A stretch of 64,000 nucleotides of DNA from Holophagales bacterium (GTDB lineage Bacteria > Acidobacteriota > Thermoanaerobaculia > Multivoradales > Multivoraceae), in NCBI GenBank assembly GCA_009845425.1, contig VXZQ01000001.1, positions 124,001 through 188,000 of the forward strand. The letters run 5' to 3'. This document shows positions 25,711 to 35,281 of this stretch, in pieces; positions within the stretch are counted from its first letter, which is position 1; every line of letters begins with the position of its first letter. Both the position numbers and the translations under genes were made by a program. The notes beneath the pieces are model-generated. The model was not told the origin of the DNA and searched no databases. It worked only from the letters and a program-made list of their open reading frames with translations.

Positions 25711-27483
25711 ATGCCGAAGCGGTCTCACTACCTGTTCGCCGCCGCGGTCGCAGCCGCGGCCCTCGGCGGCCCGGCCGCGCACGCCCAGTCCGGCGACGCG
25801 TTCGTCCCGGTCACCGACGAGATGCTCGAGAATCCGGCGCCCGGGGACTGGCTCATGTGGCGGCGCACCGCGAACGGCTGGGGCTACAGCCCGCTGGACC
25901 AGATCACGCCGGAGAACGTCGGCGACCTGCGGATGGTGTGGACCCGCTCGCTCAACGACGGCAGCCAGACCGGCACGCCACTGGCCTACCGCGGCGTCAT
26001 GTACATGCCGAATCCGAACGACGTGATCCAGGCGCTCGACGCCGCGACCGGCGATCTGATCTGGGAGCACCGGCGCAAGATCCCCGAGGACGCGAAGGAC
26101 TACGTCGGCGGCTTCCTGTCCCAGAACAACCGGAACATCGCCATCTACGCGAACCTGATCATCGACACCAGCGTCGACGACCACCTCTTCGCGCTCGACG
26201 CTGAGACCGGCAAGATGGTCTGGGAGACGATGGTCCTCGACTACAAGGTCCATCCCGCGCTCCAGGGCGCCGGCCCGATCATCGGCAACGCCAAGGCGTT
26301 CTCGGGGCGCAGCTGCTCGCCGCGCGCCGGGCCCGAGGCCTGCGTGATCACGGCCCACGACGCGTTGACCGGCGAGGAGCTGTGGCGGCGCCTCACGATT
26401 CCCGCCCCCGGCGAACCGGGCGACGAGACCTGGGGCGACGTGCCGTTCGAGAAGCGGGTCCACGTCGGCTCCTGGATGCCGCCGAGCTACGACCCGGAAC
26501 TCAACCTGGTCTTCGCCGGCACCTCGGTCACGGCGCCGGCGCCCAAGTTCATGCTGGGCGGAACGGACAGGACGCACCTGTACCACAACTCGACGCTCGC
26601 TCTCGACGGCGACACCGGCGAGATCGTCTGGCACTACCAGCACATGAACGACCACTGGGATCTCGACCATCCCTTCGAGCGTCTGATCGTCGACACCGCG
26701 GTGGCGCCGGATCCCGACGAGGTGGCCTGGATCAATCCGAACATCGAGCCCGGCGAAGTGCGCAAGGTGATCACCGGGATCCCCGGCAAGACGGCCCTCG
26801 TCTACTCCATCGATCGGGAGACCGGCGAGTTCCTGTGGGCGCGGCCGACCGTCTACCAGAACGTGATCCAGAGCATCGACGGCGAGACCGGCAAGGCGAC
26901 CGAGAACCCGGAGGTCATCTTCCACGCCCTGGAGGAGGAGCGGCTCATCTGCCCGAACATGCACGGCGGCAAGGACTGGGAGGCCGGCGCCTACAGCCCG
27001 GAGACGAACACCCTGTACTACCCGCTGCGCAACATGTGCATGCCGACGCTCACGACGACCGACCCGAGCGCGTCCCACCCCTACTACGCCCTGAGCGTCC
27101 GCCACGAACTGGCGCCCGGCACGGAGAACCTCGGCACCGTCTACGCGATCTCCGCCGAAACCGGCAAGACAGTCTGGCTGCACGAACAGCGCGCCTCGAC
27201 GACCTCGCTGGTCGCCACCGGCGGCGGATTGCTCTTCGGCGGCGACGTGAACGGCCGCTTCAAGGCCTACAGCCAGGAGACGGGCGAGGTGCTGTGGGAG
27301 GTGAACCTCGGCGCGCCGGTTACCGGCTACCCGATCACCTACGCCGTCGACGGCACCCAGTACGTGGCGGTCAGCACCGGCATCTCGGCCACCACGTCGA
27401 GCTTCCTGCGGCTGACGCCCGAGCTCAAGCCCGGGTTCGCGAACAACCTGTTCGTCTTCGCGCTGGAGTACGCCAGTCCCTGA
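25711..27483 (+). CDS. PQQ-dependent alcohol dehydrogenase-like quinoprotein
   Basis: A 590-residue periplasmic quinoprotein of the methanol/ethanol dehydrogenase type. After the signal peptide (AALGGPAAHAQ) come WLMWRRTANGWGYSPLDQI, VIQALDAATGDLIWEHRR, DDHLFALDAETGKMVWET, ALDGDTGEIVWHYQHMNDHWDLD and LLFGGDVNGRFKAY, the W-motif propeller blades. The vicinal Cys pair of classical enzymes is not seen; Cys residues occur apart in GRSCSPRAGPEACV. ATG 25711 is preferred over GTG 25702. It is divergent from the DUF3604 gene. Confidence 0.87.
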   Translation: MPKRSHYLFAAAVAAAALGGPAAHAQSGDAFVPVTDEMLENPAPGDWLMWRRTANGWGYSPLDQITPENVGDLRMVWTRSLNDGSQTGTPLAYRGVMYMPNPNDVIQALDAATGDLIWEHRRKIPEDAKDYVGGFLSQNNRNIAIYANLIIDTSVDDHLFALDAETGKMVWETMVLDYKVHPALQGAGPIIGNAKAFSGRSCSPRAGPEACVITAHDALTGEELWRRLTIPAPGEPGDETWGDVPFEKRVHVGSWMPPSYDPELNLVFAGTSVTAPAPKFMLGGTDRTHLYHNSTLALDGDTGEIVWHYQHMNDHWDLDHPFERLIVDTAVAPDPDEVAWINPNIEPGEVRKVITGIPGKTALVYSIDRETGEFLWARPTVYQNVIQSIDGETGKATENPEVIFHALEEERLICPNMHGGKDWEAGAYSPETNTLYYPLRNMCMPTLTTTDPSASHPYYALSVRHELAPGTENLGTVYAISAETGKTVWLHEQRASTTSLVATGGGLLFGGDVNGRFKAYSQETGEVLWEVNLGAPVTGYPITYAVDGTQYVAVSTGISATTSSFLRLTPELKPGFANNLFVFALEYASP

Positions 27484-27492
27484 GCCGCCGCC

Positions 27493-27747
27493 TCACCGGT
27501 ACACCTCCCGGCGATGCCCGATGCGGACGACCAGAATCGTCAGCTCGTCGTGGAACGCTTCGTAGATGATCCGGTATCGCCCCACTCGAAGTCGACGCAG
27601 GCCCCCGAACTCGCCCTTGAGCGCGGCACCTGCGGAGGGTTCCTGAGCGAGACGGTCGATCGCCGCGACGAGCCGCGTTCGCTCCCGGGCCTCGATTCTC
27701 CTCAGAGTTCTGGCGGCGCTACCCTTGATCTTGATCGAGTAGCTCAC
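27493..27747 (-). CDS. RelE/ParE-family toxin
   Basis: An 84-residue toxin of the RelE/ParE fold. VSYSIKIKGSAARTLRRI at the start, then GGLRRLRVGRYRIIYEA and the C-terminal LTILVVRIGHRREVYR, are the classic pattern (Arg and Tyr near the end act in mRNA cleavage in RelE). GTG 27747 gives the usual N-terminus; ATG 27759 or 27768 are alternatives. It overlaps the end of the antitoxin gene by 29 bp, so the two are translated together. Confidence 0.87.
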   Translation of the reverse strand: MSYSIKIKGSAARTLRRIEARERTRLVAAIDRLAQEPSAGAALKGEFGGLRRLRVGRYRIIYEAFHDELTILVVRIGHRREVYR

Positions 27748-27946
27748 GCTTGACGTCATCCCAATCAAGGACCGGGTCGGCGGGATCGTTGAGTCGATCC
27801 AGCGCCAGACGCAGATCCTCGAAATCGTCGAGGTAGTACTCGAGCGCCTGCCTGACCAACTGCGCTCTCGAGCGATTCAACTGGCTCGCGGCGCGGTCGG
27901 CCTTCTCGACCAGGTCCTCGGGAAGTCTTGCGGTCACTTGCACCAT
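27719..27946 (-). CDS. Ribbon-helix-helix antitoxin
   Basis: A 75-residue antitoxin. VQVTARLPEDLVEKADRAASQL is the ribbon strand and first helix of a CopG/MetJ-type DNA-binding domain, NRSRAQLVRQALEYYL the second helix; the acidic tail (DDFEDLRLALDRLNDPADPVLDWDD region) would wrap the toxin. A perfect inverted repeat overlapping a promoter lies 31-50 bp upstream of the start and is the probable operator. Confidence 0.87.
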   Translation of the reverse strand: MVQVTARLPEDLVEKADRAASQLNRSRAQLVRQALEYYLDDFEDLRLALDRLNDPADPVLDWDDVKRELLDQDQG

Positions 27947-27967
27947 TGTCGTCCTCTCTGACCCCAC

Positions 27968-27996
27968 ATGATGTCTTTGACTTCGCATGAAGTCAA
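27968..27996 (-). promoter_or_regulatory. Toxin-antitoxin promoter with overlapping operator palindrome
   Basis: On the minus strand TTGACT (27996-27991) and CATCAT (27973-27968) are 17 bp apart and resemble -35 and -10 boxes. A perfect 8-bp inverted repeat, TTGACTTC and GAAGTCAA with a 4-base spacer (27977-27996), covers the -35 box. The antitoxin starts 22 bp downstream, a layout typical of autoregulation by a ribbon-helix-helix antitoxin. Confidence 0.65.
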
Positions 27997-28038
27997 CAGC
28001 GTCGCTCAGCGTGGCGTCTCGACGACGCGGCCCACCGT

Positions 28039-28554
28039 TTACGGCAGCATTCGCTCGACCGCGATTCCCTCCAACAGGCTGGAGTTCGCTAGCAACTCCC
28101 AGTCACCGGCCGGGTACCCGTTGGCGCTCAGCAGGAACGCGACGATGTCGATGTACGCCTGGTCGCCAAGTGTCCCGGGTTCTTCCGGCGGCATGGTCGA
28201 CTGGACGCTGGTGTAGATGTCCGCCACCTTGAGCCCGCGCCAGCGGAACCTGAACGCCACGCCGGTGAGACCCGGCGCCATTTCGCCGCCGCCCAGGCCC
28301 TCGCCGTGGCATTCGGCGCATTGCGCGTCGTAGGCGGCCCGACCTCGCTTCGCCTGTGCTTCGGTGAAGATGCCGTCGAGAACGGAGGCCGGCGGTGCGG
28401 CCGGTTCAGACTCCGCTGCCGCTGGCGGTGCCTGGGCCGGAGCGGACGGCGGCGTCGTCACGATCGCCGTCGAGCAGGCCAAGGTGGACGCCAAGACCGG
28501 TACTGTGACCCCGACCGCAGTGAGGAAGGCCCTTCGGGTTGCCATCGTCGCCAA
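28039..28554 (-). CDS. Secreted c-type cytochrome (class I)
   Basis: A 171-residue exported monohaem cytochrome. The N-terminus combines ATRRAFLTAVG with a lipobox-like STLACS, so it may be a lipoprotein. The haem site is CAECHGEGLGGG, and the distal Met is probably in STMPPEEPG. A Pro/Ala-rich linker precedes the domain. It could accept electrons from the nearby PQQ dehydrogenase at 25711, although the two are not in one operon. ATG 28545 is an alternative start. Confidence 0.85.
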   Translation of the reverse strand: MATMATRRAFLTAVGVTVPVLASTLACSTAIVTTPPSAPAQAPPAAAESEPAAPPASVLDGIFTEAQAKRGRAAYDAQCAECHGEGLGGGEMAPGLTGVAFRFRWRGLKVADIYTSVQSTMPPEEPGTLGDQAYIDIVAFLLSANGYPAGDWELLANSSLLEGIAVERMLP

Positions 28555-28602
28555 CGTACTACGCGGTCGCCTCGCAGGTACAGAGACCTCCGGGCCCGCT
28601 CC

Positions 28603-29145
28603 TCAGAACGACGACCCGGGCTCCCGAAGGAACGCGATCTCCTCTGGCGTCGAAGAGCGGCCGAGGACGCGGTTGCGATGTGGGTAGCGCCCAAAGCGAT
28701 CGATGATCGCCTTGTGCCGCCGCTCGAAGTCCAGGCTCTCCGGGTCGTCGAGGCTCTCGAACAACTGGACCGCGATCTCGTGGATCCGCGGCGACTCGCT
28801 GTGCTGGTAGGGCATGTAGAAGAACTGCCGCTGGACCGGCGGAACAGCTTGATCGGCGCCAATCCGCACCGCCTCCTGGGCCAGCGCCAATGCCATCGCG
28901 TCGGCCGCGAAGGCGCGCGGGTCCTCGCGGTAGAGGTTGCGCGAGAACTGGTCGAGCACGATGATCTCGGCGAGGCGCCCTTCCGGCGTATCCCGCCAGC
29001 CGTGCAGCTCTCCCCGAACCGCCTGGTCGTGCAGTGCTCCGAACCGAGAGCGGATTGCCGCGTCGAACTGCGGATCGCTGGTCCACCATTGCTTGGGGCC
29101 GTTCTCTTCAAACCAGAAAGTCAGGACTTCTTCGATCATGTTCAC
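28603..29145 (-). CDS. DUF924-family protein
   Basis: A 180-residue soluble protein matching DUF924 along its length: VLTFWFEENGPKQWW, the LAEIIVLDQFSRNLYREDPRAFAAD block (shown in part: VLDQFSRNLYRED), FFYMPYQHSES and the final GRYPHRNRVLGRSSTPEEI. The fold is a helical repeat; no function is established. It is divergent from the DUF1549/DUF1553 gene with 23 bp between starts, so their promoters overlap each other's 5' ends. Confidence 0.9.
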   Translation of the reverse strand: MNMIEEVLTFWFEENGPKQWWTSDPQFDAAIRSRFGALHDQAVRGELHGWRDTPEGRLAEIIVLDQFSRNLYREDPRAFAADAMALALAQEAVRIGADQAVPPVQRQFFYMPYQHSESPRIHEIAVQLFESLDDPESLDFERRHKAIIDRFGRYPHRNRVLGRSSTPEEIAFLREPGSSF

Positions 29146-29168
29146 GTGTTCTATCCTCTACTACCTCC

Positions 29169-32100
29169 ATGCTTCAGAGATCGTCCCGCCTGTTCCTGAC
29201 GGCGCTGGCAATCGCGGCCTGCGGCTCTACGGCCTCGCTGTGGGCCGCCGCCGCCGAGCCGGCGCCCGCCGTCGACTTCCAGCGCGATGTCCGGCCGATC
29301 CTCTCCGACAACTGCTTCGCCTGCCACGGTCCCGACGAGGCGACTCGCGAAGCCGATCTGAGGCTCGATACGCGGGACGGCGCTTTCAGTGCGCGGCCTC
29401 CGGCGGGCCGGAGCAACCGACCGCGCGGTCCTGCGGTCGTCGCCGGCGACATCGACGCCAGTCTGCTGGTGGAGCGCATCAACCACGCGGACCCGCTGCG
29501 GCGGATGCCGCCCGAGGTGTCGCAGAAGTCACTCTCCGACGAGCAGATCGGGACCCTTACCCGCTGGATCGAGCAGGGCGCGCCCTGGGACGAGCACTGG
29601 TCCTTCGCCGCCATCGAGCGGCCGGCGCCGCCGACGGTCGACGACGAGGCCTGGGCCCGCGATCCGCTCGACCGCTTCATCCTGGCGCGTCTCGAAGCGG
29701 AGGAACTCACACCCGCCGAGGAGGCCGACCGCCCCACCCTGGCCCGGCGCGCCGCCCTCGACCTGACCGGACTTCCGCCCGATCCGGGAACGCTCGCGAC
29801 CTTCCTCGACGACACGGAAGAAGGCGCCTACGAGCGCCTCGTCGACCGCCTCCTCGCCTCGCCGCACTGGGGCGAGCACCGCGCCCGCTACTGGCTGGAC
29901 GCGGCCCGCTACGGCGACACCCACGGCATCCACATCGACAACTACCGCGAGATGTATGCCTACCGGGACTGGGTGATCAAGGCGTTCAACCGGAACCAGC
30001 CGTTCGACGAGTTCACGGTCGATCAGATCGCCGGCGACCTGCTGCCGGAACCGACTCTCGACCAGTTGATCGCCACCGGCCTTCAGCGCAACAACATCAC
30101 GACGAACGAGGGCGGGGTCGTGATCGAGGAGTACGAGGCGATCTACGCCAAGGACCGGGCCGAGACGATCGGCAGCGTCTTCATGGGCCTGACCGTCGGC
30201 TGCGCGACCTGCCATGACCACAAGTTCGACCCGATCAGCCAGCGCGAGTTCTACGCGCTGACCGCGTTCTTCAGGAACACGACGCAGTACGTGATGGACG
30301 GCAACATTTCCGATCCGCCGCCGACGCTCGTGGTGCCCCGGGACGAGGACCGCGACACCTGGTACCGGTTGCGCGAGGAGATCGGCGAGATCGAGGACGC
30401 GCTGGCGGAACGCCCGGACGCGATGGAAGCTGCGTTCGAGGAGTGGCTCGGCGCCGGCGCCCATCAGTCCATCGAAGCGCCGCTGGGAACGGCCTCCGAG
30501 CTGCTGCGGCTCGATCTCGACGGCGAGGAACCGACCGCGATCCTGAAGGGCGAACGGCAGCCCCTCGCCTCGTCACAAGGGATCCGCATCGAGCCCGGCC
30601 CGAAAGATCTGCCCGCGGTGCTCTTCGACGGAGAATCCTGGGTCGAGCTGCCGAACCTCGAACTCGACACGGACTCGCCGTTCTCGCTGGCCCTCTGGGT
30701 CCGCATGCCGGAAGCCGAGGGCACCTACACGATCGCGAGCCAGTACGACCCGACCGACGGCAACCGCGGCTGGGCGATGACCCTGGCTGCACGGGAGCTT
30801 TACTTCGGCCTCTACGGCGATCGAGCGGGACCCGGCCGGGGCGTCACCAGCATCCTGATCAACCCGAACAACACGCAGCGGCTCACTCCCGGCGAGTGGA
30901 CCCACATCGTCGCCACCTACGACGGCTCCGGCGAACGCGGCGGCATGCACATCTACCGCGACGGTGGTCGCGTTCCCGAGCAGGGCAGCGAGTACTTCAG
31001 GAAGGTCGAGGGCCGCATCCGCACCGACCGGCCGTTCTACCTCGGGCGGGGCGACGTGAGGGACGACGGCAAGCCGCGGACGCTGGCCGGCGGCGCCGTC
31101 GCCGACGTGCGCGTCTTCGACCGCGTGCTGTCAGTAGAGGAAGCGAAGGTCGTCTCGGAGTGGAGTGCGCTCCGGACGGCTGCCGCCAAGGCGCCGGTGG
31201 CACTCGACGCCCTCGAGCGCGAGGCGCTGCGACGCTCCTACCTCAAGACACACGACGACGAGTGGCGCCGGCTCGCCTCCCGCCGGCTCGAGATCGAAGC
31301 GGAGTGGCGCGAACTCCGCCGCCGCGGCACGATCACTCACGTCATGCAGGAACTCCCGGACAGCGAGCCGGCGGCCCACGTCCTCTACCGCGGCAACTAC
31401 GACCAGCCGCGCGAGCGGGTGACTGCGAGAACGCCGGCCGCGCTGCCCCCGATGCCGGAGGACCTGCCCCGCAACCGGCTGGGCCTCGCCCAGTGGCTGG
31501 TGGACGAGACGAACCCGCTGACGGCGCGGGTCACCGTCAACCGCTTCTGGCAGCAGGTCTTCGGCACCGGGCTCGTCGTCACTGCCGAGGACTTCGGCGC
31601 CCAGGGCGACGTGCCGTCGCACCCCGCGCTCCTCGACTTTCTTTCGACCGAGTTCCGGGAATCGGGCTGGGACGTCAAGGGCTTCTTCCGGCGGCTGGTG
31701 ACCTCGTCGACCTACCGGCAGGCGGCCACGCTCACGCCAGAGAAGCTGGAGCAGGACCCGGATAACCGGCTGCTCTCGCGCGGCCCGCGTTTCCGCATGG
31801 ACGCCGAGATGGTCCGCGACACGGCGCTCGCCGCCAGCGGCCTCCTGGTGCGCACGATCGGCGGTCCGAGCGTCAAGCCGTACCAGCCGGAAGGGCACTG
31901 GGAGCGGGTGGCGATGAACGCCAGTAACACGTCCCGTTACCAGCAGGACTCGGGGAACAAGCTCTACCGGCGGAGCCTCTACACCTTCTGGAAGCGCGCC
32001 GCGCCGCCGCCGTCGATGACGATCTTCGACGCCGGGAACCGCGAGCACTCGATGGTCCGCCGCGAACGAACGAACACGCCGCTTCAGGCACTGGTCACGA

Positions 32101-32420
32101 TGAACGACACGCAGTTCGTCGAGGCGTCGCGCTTCCTCGCCCAGCGGGCGATGCGCGAGGCCGGCGACGACTTCGACCGCCGGCTCGACTACCTCACGAC
32201 TCGACTCCTGGCCAGGGACTTCAACGACTCGGAGCGGGCGGTAGCGCGACGGACGTACGACGGCCTGATCGACCTCTACGGCGCCGACGAAGCAGCGGCG
32301 AAGAAGCTCGTCGACGTTGGCGAATCGGCCCACGACGCCGGCCTGCCCATGGCCGAGTCCGCGGCCTGGACGATGATGGCGAGCCAGTTGATGAACCTGG
32401 ACGAGACCCTGAACAAGTAG
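29169..32420 (+). CDS. DUF1549/DUF1553 cytochrome protein with LamG domain
   Basis: A 1083-residue exported protein. A signal sequence is followed by a planctomycete-type cytochrome c domain with CFACHGPD (Cys49, Cys52, His53), then DUF1549 (about 160-370, [21 protein letters not shown] in part: [15 protein letters not shown]), a LamG/concanavalin-like domain (about 490-650, [28 protein letters not shown]) and DUF1553 (about 760-1030, [27 protein letters not shown]). A DUF1501 gene follows after 16 bp, the usual partner. Family members are linked to polysaccharide-degrading gene sets, but their reaction is unproven. Confidence 0.9.
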   Translation: MLQRSSRLFLTALAIAACGSTASLWAAAAEPAPAVDFQRDVRPILSDNCFACHGPDEATREADLRLDTRDGAFSARPPAGRSNRPRGPAVVAGDIDASLLVERINHADPLRRMPPEVSQKSLSDEQIGTLTRWIEQGAPWDEHWSFAAIERPAPPTVDDEAWARDPLDRFILARLEAEELTPAEEADRPTLARRAALDLTGLPPDPGTLATFLDDTEEGAYERLVDRLLASPHWGEHRARYWLDAARYGDTHGIHIDNYREMYAYRDWVIKAFNRNQPFDEFTVDQIAGDLLPEPTLDQLIATGLQRNNITTNEGGVVIEEYEAIYAKDRAETIGSVFMGLTVGCATCHDHKFDPISQREFYALTAFFRNTTQYVMDGNISDPPPTLVVPRDEDRDTWYRLREEIGEIEDALAERPDAMEAAFEEWLGAGAHQSIEAPLGTASELLRLDLDGEEPTAILKGERQPLASSQGIRIEPGPKDLPAVLFDGESWVELPNLELDTDSPFSLALWVRMPEAEGTYTIASQYDPTDGNRGWAMTLAARELYFGLYGDRAGPGRGVTSILINPNNTQRLTPGEWTHIVATYDGSGERGGMHIYRDGGRVPEQGSEYFRKVEGRIRTDRPFYLGRGDVRDDGKPRTLAGGAVADVRVFDRVLSVEEAKVVSEWSALRTAAAKAPVALDALEREALRRSYLKTHDDEWRRLASRRLEIEAEWRELRRRGTITHVMQELPDSEPAAHVLYRGNYDQPRERVTARTPAALPPMPEDLPRNRLGLAQWLVDETNPLTARVTVNRFWQQVFGTGLVVTAEDFGAQGDVPSHPALLDFLSTEFRESGWDVKGFFRRLVTSSTYRQAATLTPEKLEQDPDNRLLSRGPRFRMDAEMVRDTALAASGLLVRTIGGPSVKPYQPEGHWERVAMNASNTSRYQQDSGNKLYRRSLYTFWKRAAPPPSMTIFDAGNREHSMVRRERTNTPLQALVTMNDTQFVEASRFLAQRAMREAGDDFDRRLDYLTTRLLARDFNDSERAVARRTYDGLIDLYGADEAAAKKLVDVGESAHDAGLPMAESAAWTMMASQLMNLDETLNK

Positions 32421-32436
32421 CCGGAGGCCTTAGGGA

Positions 32437-33903
32437 ATGGACCCATTCAAGGAAACCGTTCGAGCCGAGACCAGGCGCCAGTTCTTCGGTACGGCCGCGC
32501 GAGGCATCGGCGGACTGGCGCTGGCCAGCCTGTTCGCCGAGGACGCTTTCGCTCTCCCCGCAGCCAGGGACCGGTTCGGCGGCCTGCCCGACCTGCCGCA
32601 CTTCGCGCCGAAGGCGAAGCAGTGCATCTATCTCCACATGATGGGCGCGCCGCCGCAGATGGACCTGCTCGACTACAAACCGAAAATGAAGGAGTACTTC
32701 GACCAGGACCTGCCCGACTCGATCCGGCAGGGGCAGCGGCTGACGACGATGACCTCCGGCCAATCCCGCTTCCCGATCGCGCCGTCCGTCTTCGAGTTCT
32801 CACAACACGGCGGGAACGGCGCCTGGTTCTCCGAACTCCTGCCCCACACGGCGAGCATGGCGGACGACATCGCGATCATCCGCTCGATGCACACCGACGC
32901 GATCAACCACGAGCCGGGCATCACCTTCATCCAGACCGGCCAGCAGATTCCCGGGCGGCCGTGCATCGGCTCCTGGTTCGCCTACGGCCTCGGCAGCCTG
33001 AACGAGGACCTGCCGACCTTCGTCGTAATGAACGCGGAGCGCAGCCACCCGGCGGCGGGCCTCCAGGCGATCTCGGCGAAGCTCTGGAGCGCCGGTTTCC
33101 TTTCCCCCGAGTACGCAGGCGTGGGGCTCCAGACCGGCGACGAGCCGGTGCTCTACCTCAAGGATCCACACGGCGTCTCGCCGGATGTCCGGCGACGGGT
33201 GCTCGACGGCATGAGCGAGCTGAACCGGCTGCGCCACGCCCAGGTCGGCGACCCGGAGACCCTGGCCCGCATCGAGCAGTACGAGATGGCGTTCCGCATG
33301 CAGTCCTCGGTGCCGGAGATGGCGGACCTCTCGAGTGAGCCGGAGAGCACCTGGGAACGCTGGGGCGAGGAAGCCCGGGAGCCCGGCAAGTTCCAGAACG
33401 CGGCCTTGATGGCCCGGCGTCTGGTCGAGCGCGGCGTGCGCTTCGTGCAGATCTACCACCGCGGCTGGGACGTCCACTCCCTCCTGCCCACGGTGCTGCC
33501 TGCCCAGGCCCGCGACGTCGACCGGGCCGCCTGGGCGCTGATCCAGGACCTGAAGGAGCGCGGTCTCTTCGACGAGACCCTGGTCATCTGGGGCGGCGAG
33601 TTCGGACGGACGATCTACTCCCAGGGGGCCCTCACCGCTGAGAACTACGGCCGCGACCATCATCCGCGCTGCTTCAGCATCTGGATGGCCGGCGGCGGGG
33701 TCAGGGGCGGCGTCGTCCACGGCGAGACGGACGACTTCTCGTACAACATCGTCAAGGACCCGGTGCACATCCACGACTTCCAGGCCACGGTGCTGCACCT
33801 GTTCGGCATCGACCACGAACGGTTCACGTACCGGCACCAGGGCCTCGACGCCCGGTTGACCGGCGTCGAGAAGGCGCGGGTGGTCAGGGAAGTCCTCGCC
33901 TAG
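32437..33903 (+). CDS. DUF1501-family protein
   Basis: A 488-residue protein of the alkaline-phosphatase-like DUF1501 family. The N-terminus has TRRQFFGTAARGIGGLALAS, which suggests Tat export. Conserved pieces are YLHMMGAPPQMDLLDYKP, SRFPIAPSVF, SMHTDAINHEPGI, LVERGVRFVQIYHRGWDVH and VIWGGEFGRTIYSQG, then GRDHHPRCF. It forms a two-gene unit with the upstream DUF1549/DUF1553 cytochrome. Its stop overlaps the convergent DUF1214 stop by 4 bp (CTAG). Confidence 0.9.
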   Translation: MDPFKETVRAETRRQFFGTAARGIGGLALASLFAEDAFALPAARDRFGGLPDLPHFAPKAKQCIYLHMMGAPPQMDLLDYKPKMKEYFDQDLPDSIRQGQRLTTMTSGQSRFPIAPSVFEFSQHGGNGAWFSELLPHTASMADDIAIIRSMHTDAINHEPGITFIQTGQQIPGRPCIGSWFAYGLGSLNEDLPTFVVMNAERSHPAAGLQAISAKLWSAGFLSPEYAGVGLQTGDEPVLYLKDPHGVSPDVRRRVLDGMSELNRLRHAQVGDPETLARIEQYEMAFRMQSSVPEMADLSSEPESTWERWGEEAREPGKFQNAALMARRLVERGVRFVQIYHRGWDVHSLLPTVLPAQARDVDRAAWALIQDLKERGLFDETLVIWGGEFGRTIYSQGALTAENYGRDHHPRCFSIWMAGGGVRGGVVHGETDDFSYNIVKDPVHIHDFQATVLHLFGIDHERFTYRHQGLDARLTGVEKARVVREVLA

Positions 33904-35186
33904 GAACCACCGGCGTAGCGCCGGCTGATCGCGGCCTGCCGTGCCGCCACGATCCGCGCGCGTTCCGCGGGAGAGACCCTCACCGTTTCGGGCGGCAGGT
34001 ACCGGTCGAGTTCGTCCAGCTTGACGACGCGGGCGTTGATGCCGGTCGGGTACTCGCTGCAGTACGTCCACCGGGCACAGAGCGAACCCTCGGCCCAGCC
34101 GGCGGTGTCCAGCCAGTTCTGCACGCCGGGGTCCCGGCCGCTGATGACGTAGCGCACCCGGCCGTCGGCGTCCGCGTGGGCGGTGCGGTGATTCAGGCTC
34201 GACTGGTGGCTGGCGTAGTCGAGCGACTCCATCCACGGATTGGCGAGCTGGATGTTCGTGTACCGGCAGTCGGCGATCGGCACGTCCACCAGCAGGGCTT
34301 CATCTTCCTCCAGCCGGAAGTAACCCCGGGCGCCCGCCTGGAAGGCGTCGGCCATCGCCAGATTCGGGTCGGACTCGGCGGGTTCTTCCACCGTGTTGGG
34401 CCGCAGCCTGAGCTGAAACGTGATCCGATGCGCGAGCGTCAGGAGCTCTCGCAGGGAACGGGTCTGCGTCACGGCGTCATCGAGCGCCCGTGCCACCGAT
34501 TCCGGCGTCGGGCGGGGCGCGCCAGTTCCCAGCGTGGTCAGATTGAGAATCTCCCACAGACCTTCGTCGGTCCTCTCCCAATCGGAGACCAGGCGCCTTA
34601 CCACGACGATGTGCGCGTCCGGTTCCAGCTTCAGCCAGTCGCCTTCGGCCCGTGCGGCGCTGAGCGTCAGGACGAAATCGCCGTTCTCGTCGATGTCGAG
34701 ATCGTCCGAGGCGATGCTCGAAACGGTGCGGATCTGGCTGACCGGCGTATGGCCGAGCATGCCGCTGTAGACATTGATCGTGACGAGGTCGAAGCTGGTC
34801 GTGTTGCCACGCAACCGGTAGACGTGATCGCCCCGCACGGCAAACACGAGATAGGGATTGTCCGGATTGTCCCAACCGACGCGGGCGACGCCGTTGGGGA
34901 AGCGCGAGAACTGCGGGTAGTCCGGGTCCCGCAGGTCGGTGTACTCGGCCAGGAAGGTCGAGAGATAGCGGGCGATGTGGCGGTACCCCGCAGCCGCGGT
35001 CTGCTCGTCCCGATTGAACGGCGCGCTCTCGATGGCACGGCCGAGGTCCGCGACCTCCTCGGCGAACCGGCTCCAGGCCGCGTTCACCTCCTCCTGCTCC
35101 TCCGTTTGGGGATTGAAGAAGAACGCGAAGTACAGCGCCAGCACGATGACGACGAGGGCCGCCAGGCAGTAGAGGAGGATCTTCAT
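33900..35186 (-). CDS. Membrane-anchored DUF1214-domain protein
   Basis: A 428-residue protein with one N-terminal helix (ILLYCLAALVVIVLALYFAF) and a large periplasmic part. The C-terminal region matches DUF1214: YTNIQLANPWMESLDYASHQ, SLNHRTAHADADGRVRYVIS and DPGVQNWLDTAGWAEGS. DUF1214 proteins are often found near sulfotransferases and lipid or steroid genes; the function is not known. It is divergent from the sulfotransferase, 95 bp between starts. Confidence 0.8.
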   Translation of the reverse strand: MKILLYCLAALVVIVLALYFAFFFNPQTEEQEEVNAAWSRFAEEVADLGRAIESAPFNRDEQTAAAGYRHIARYLSTFLAEYTDLRDPDYPQFSRFPNGVARVGWDNPDNPYLVFAVRGDHVYRLRGNTTSFDLVTINVYSGMLGHTPVSQIRTVSSIASDDLDIDENGDFVLTLSAARAEGDWLKLEPDAHIVVVRRLVSDWERTDEGLWEILNLTTLGTGAPRPTPESVARALDDAVTQTRSLRELLTLAHRITFQLRLRPNTVEEPAESDPNLAMADAFQAGARGYFRLEEDEALLVDVPIADCRYTNIQLANPWMESLDYASHQSSLNHRTAHADADGRVRYVISGRDPGVQNWLDTAGWAEGSLCARWTYCSEYPTGINARVVKLDELDRYLPPETVRVSPAERARIVAARQAAISRRYAGGS

Positions 35187-35281
35187 GGCTGGTTCTCACG
35201 GTTGAGGCACATGCGGCCATGTTGCTGGATGGCGCGGTCGGACGCAATCGAGGAACGACTGGGTACGCCCCCGGCGCTACC

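Noticed and set aside
29169..33903. Recent transfer of the DUF1549/DUF1553-DUF1501 pair from a planctomycete
   Set aside because: The pair is widespread in several phyla, and base composition and codon use look like the neighbours.
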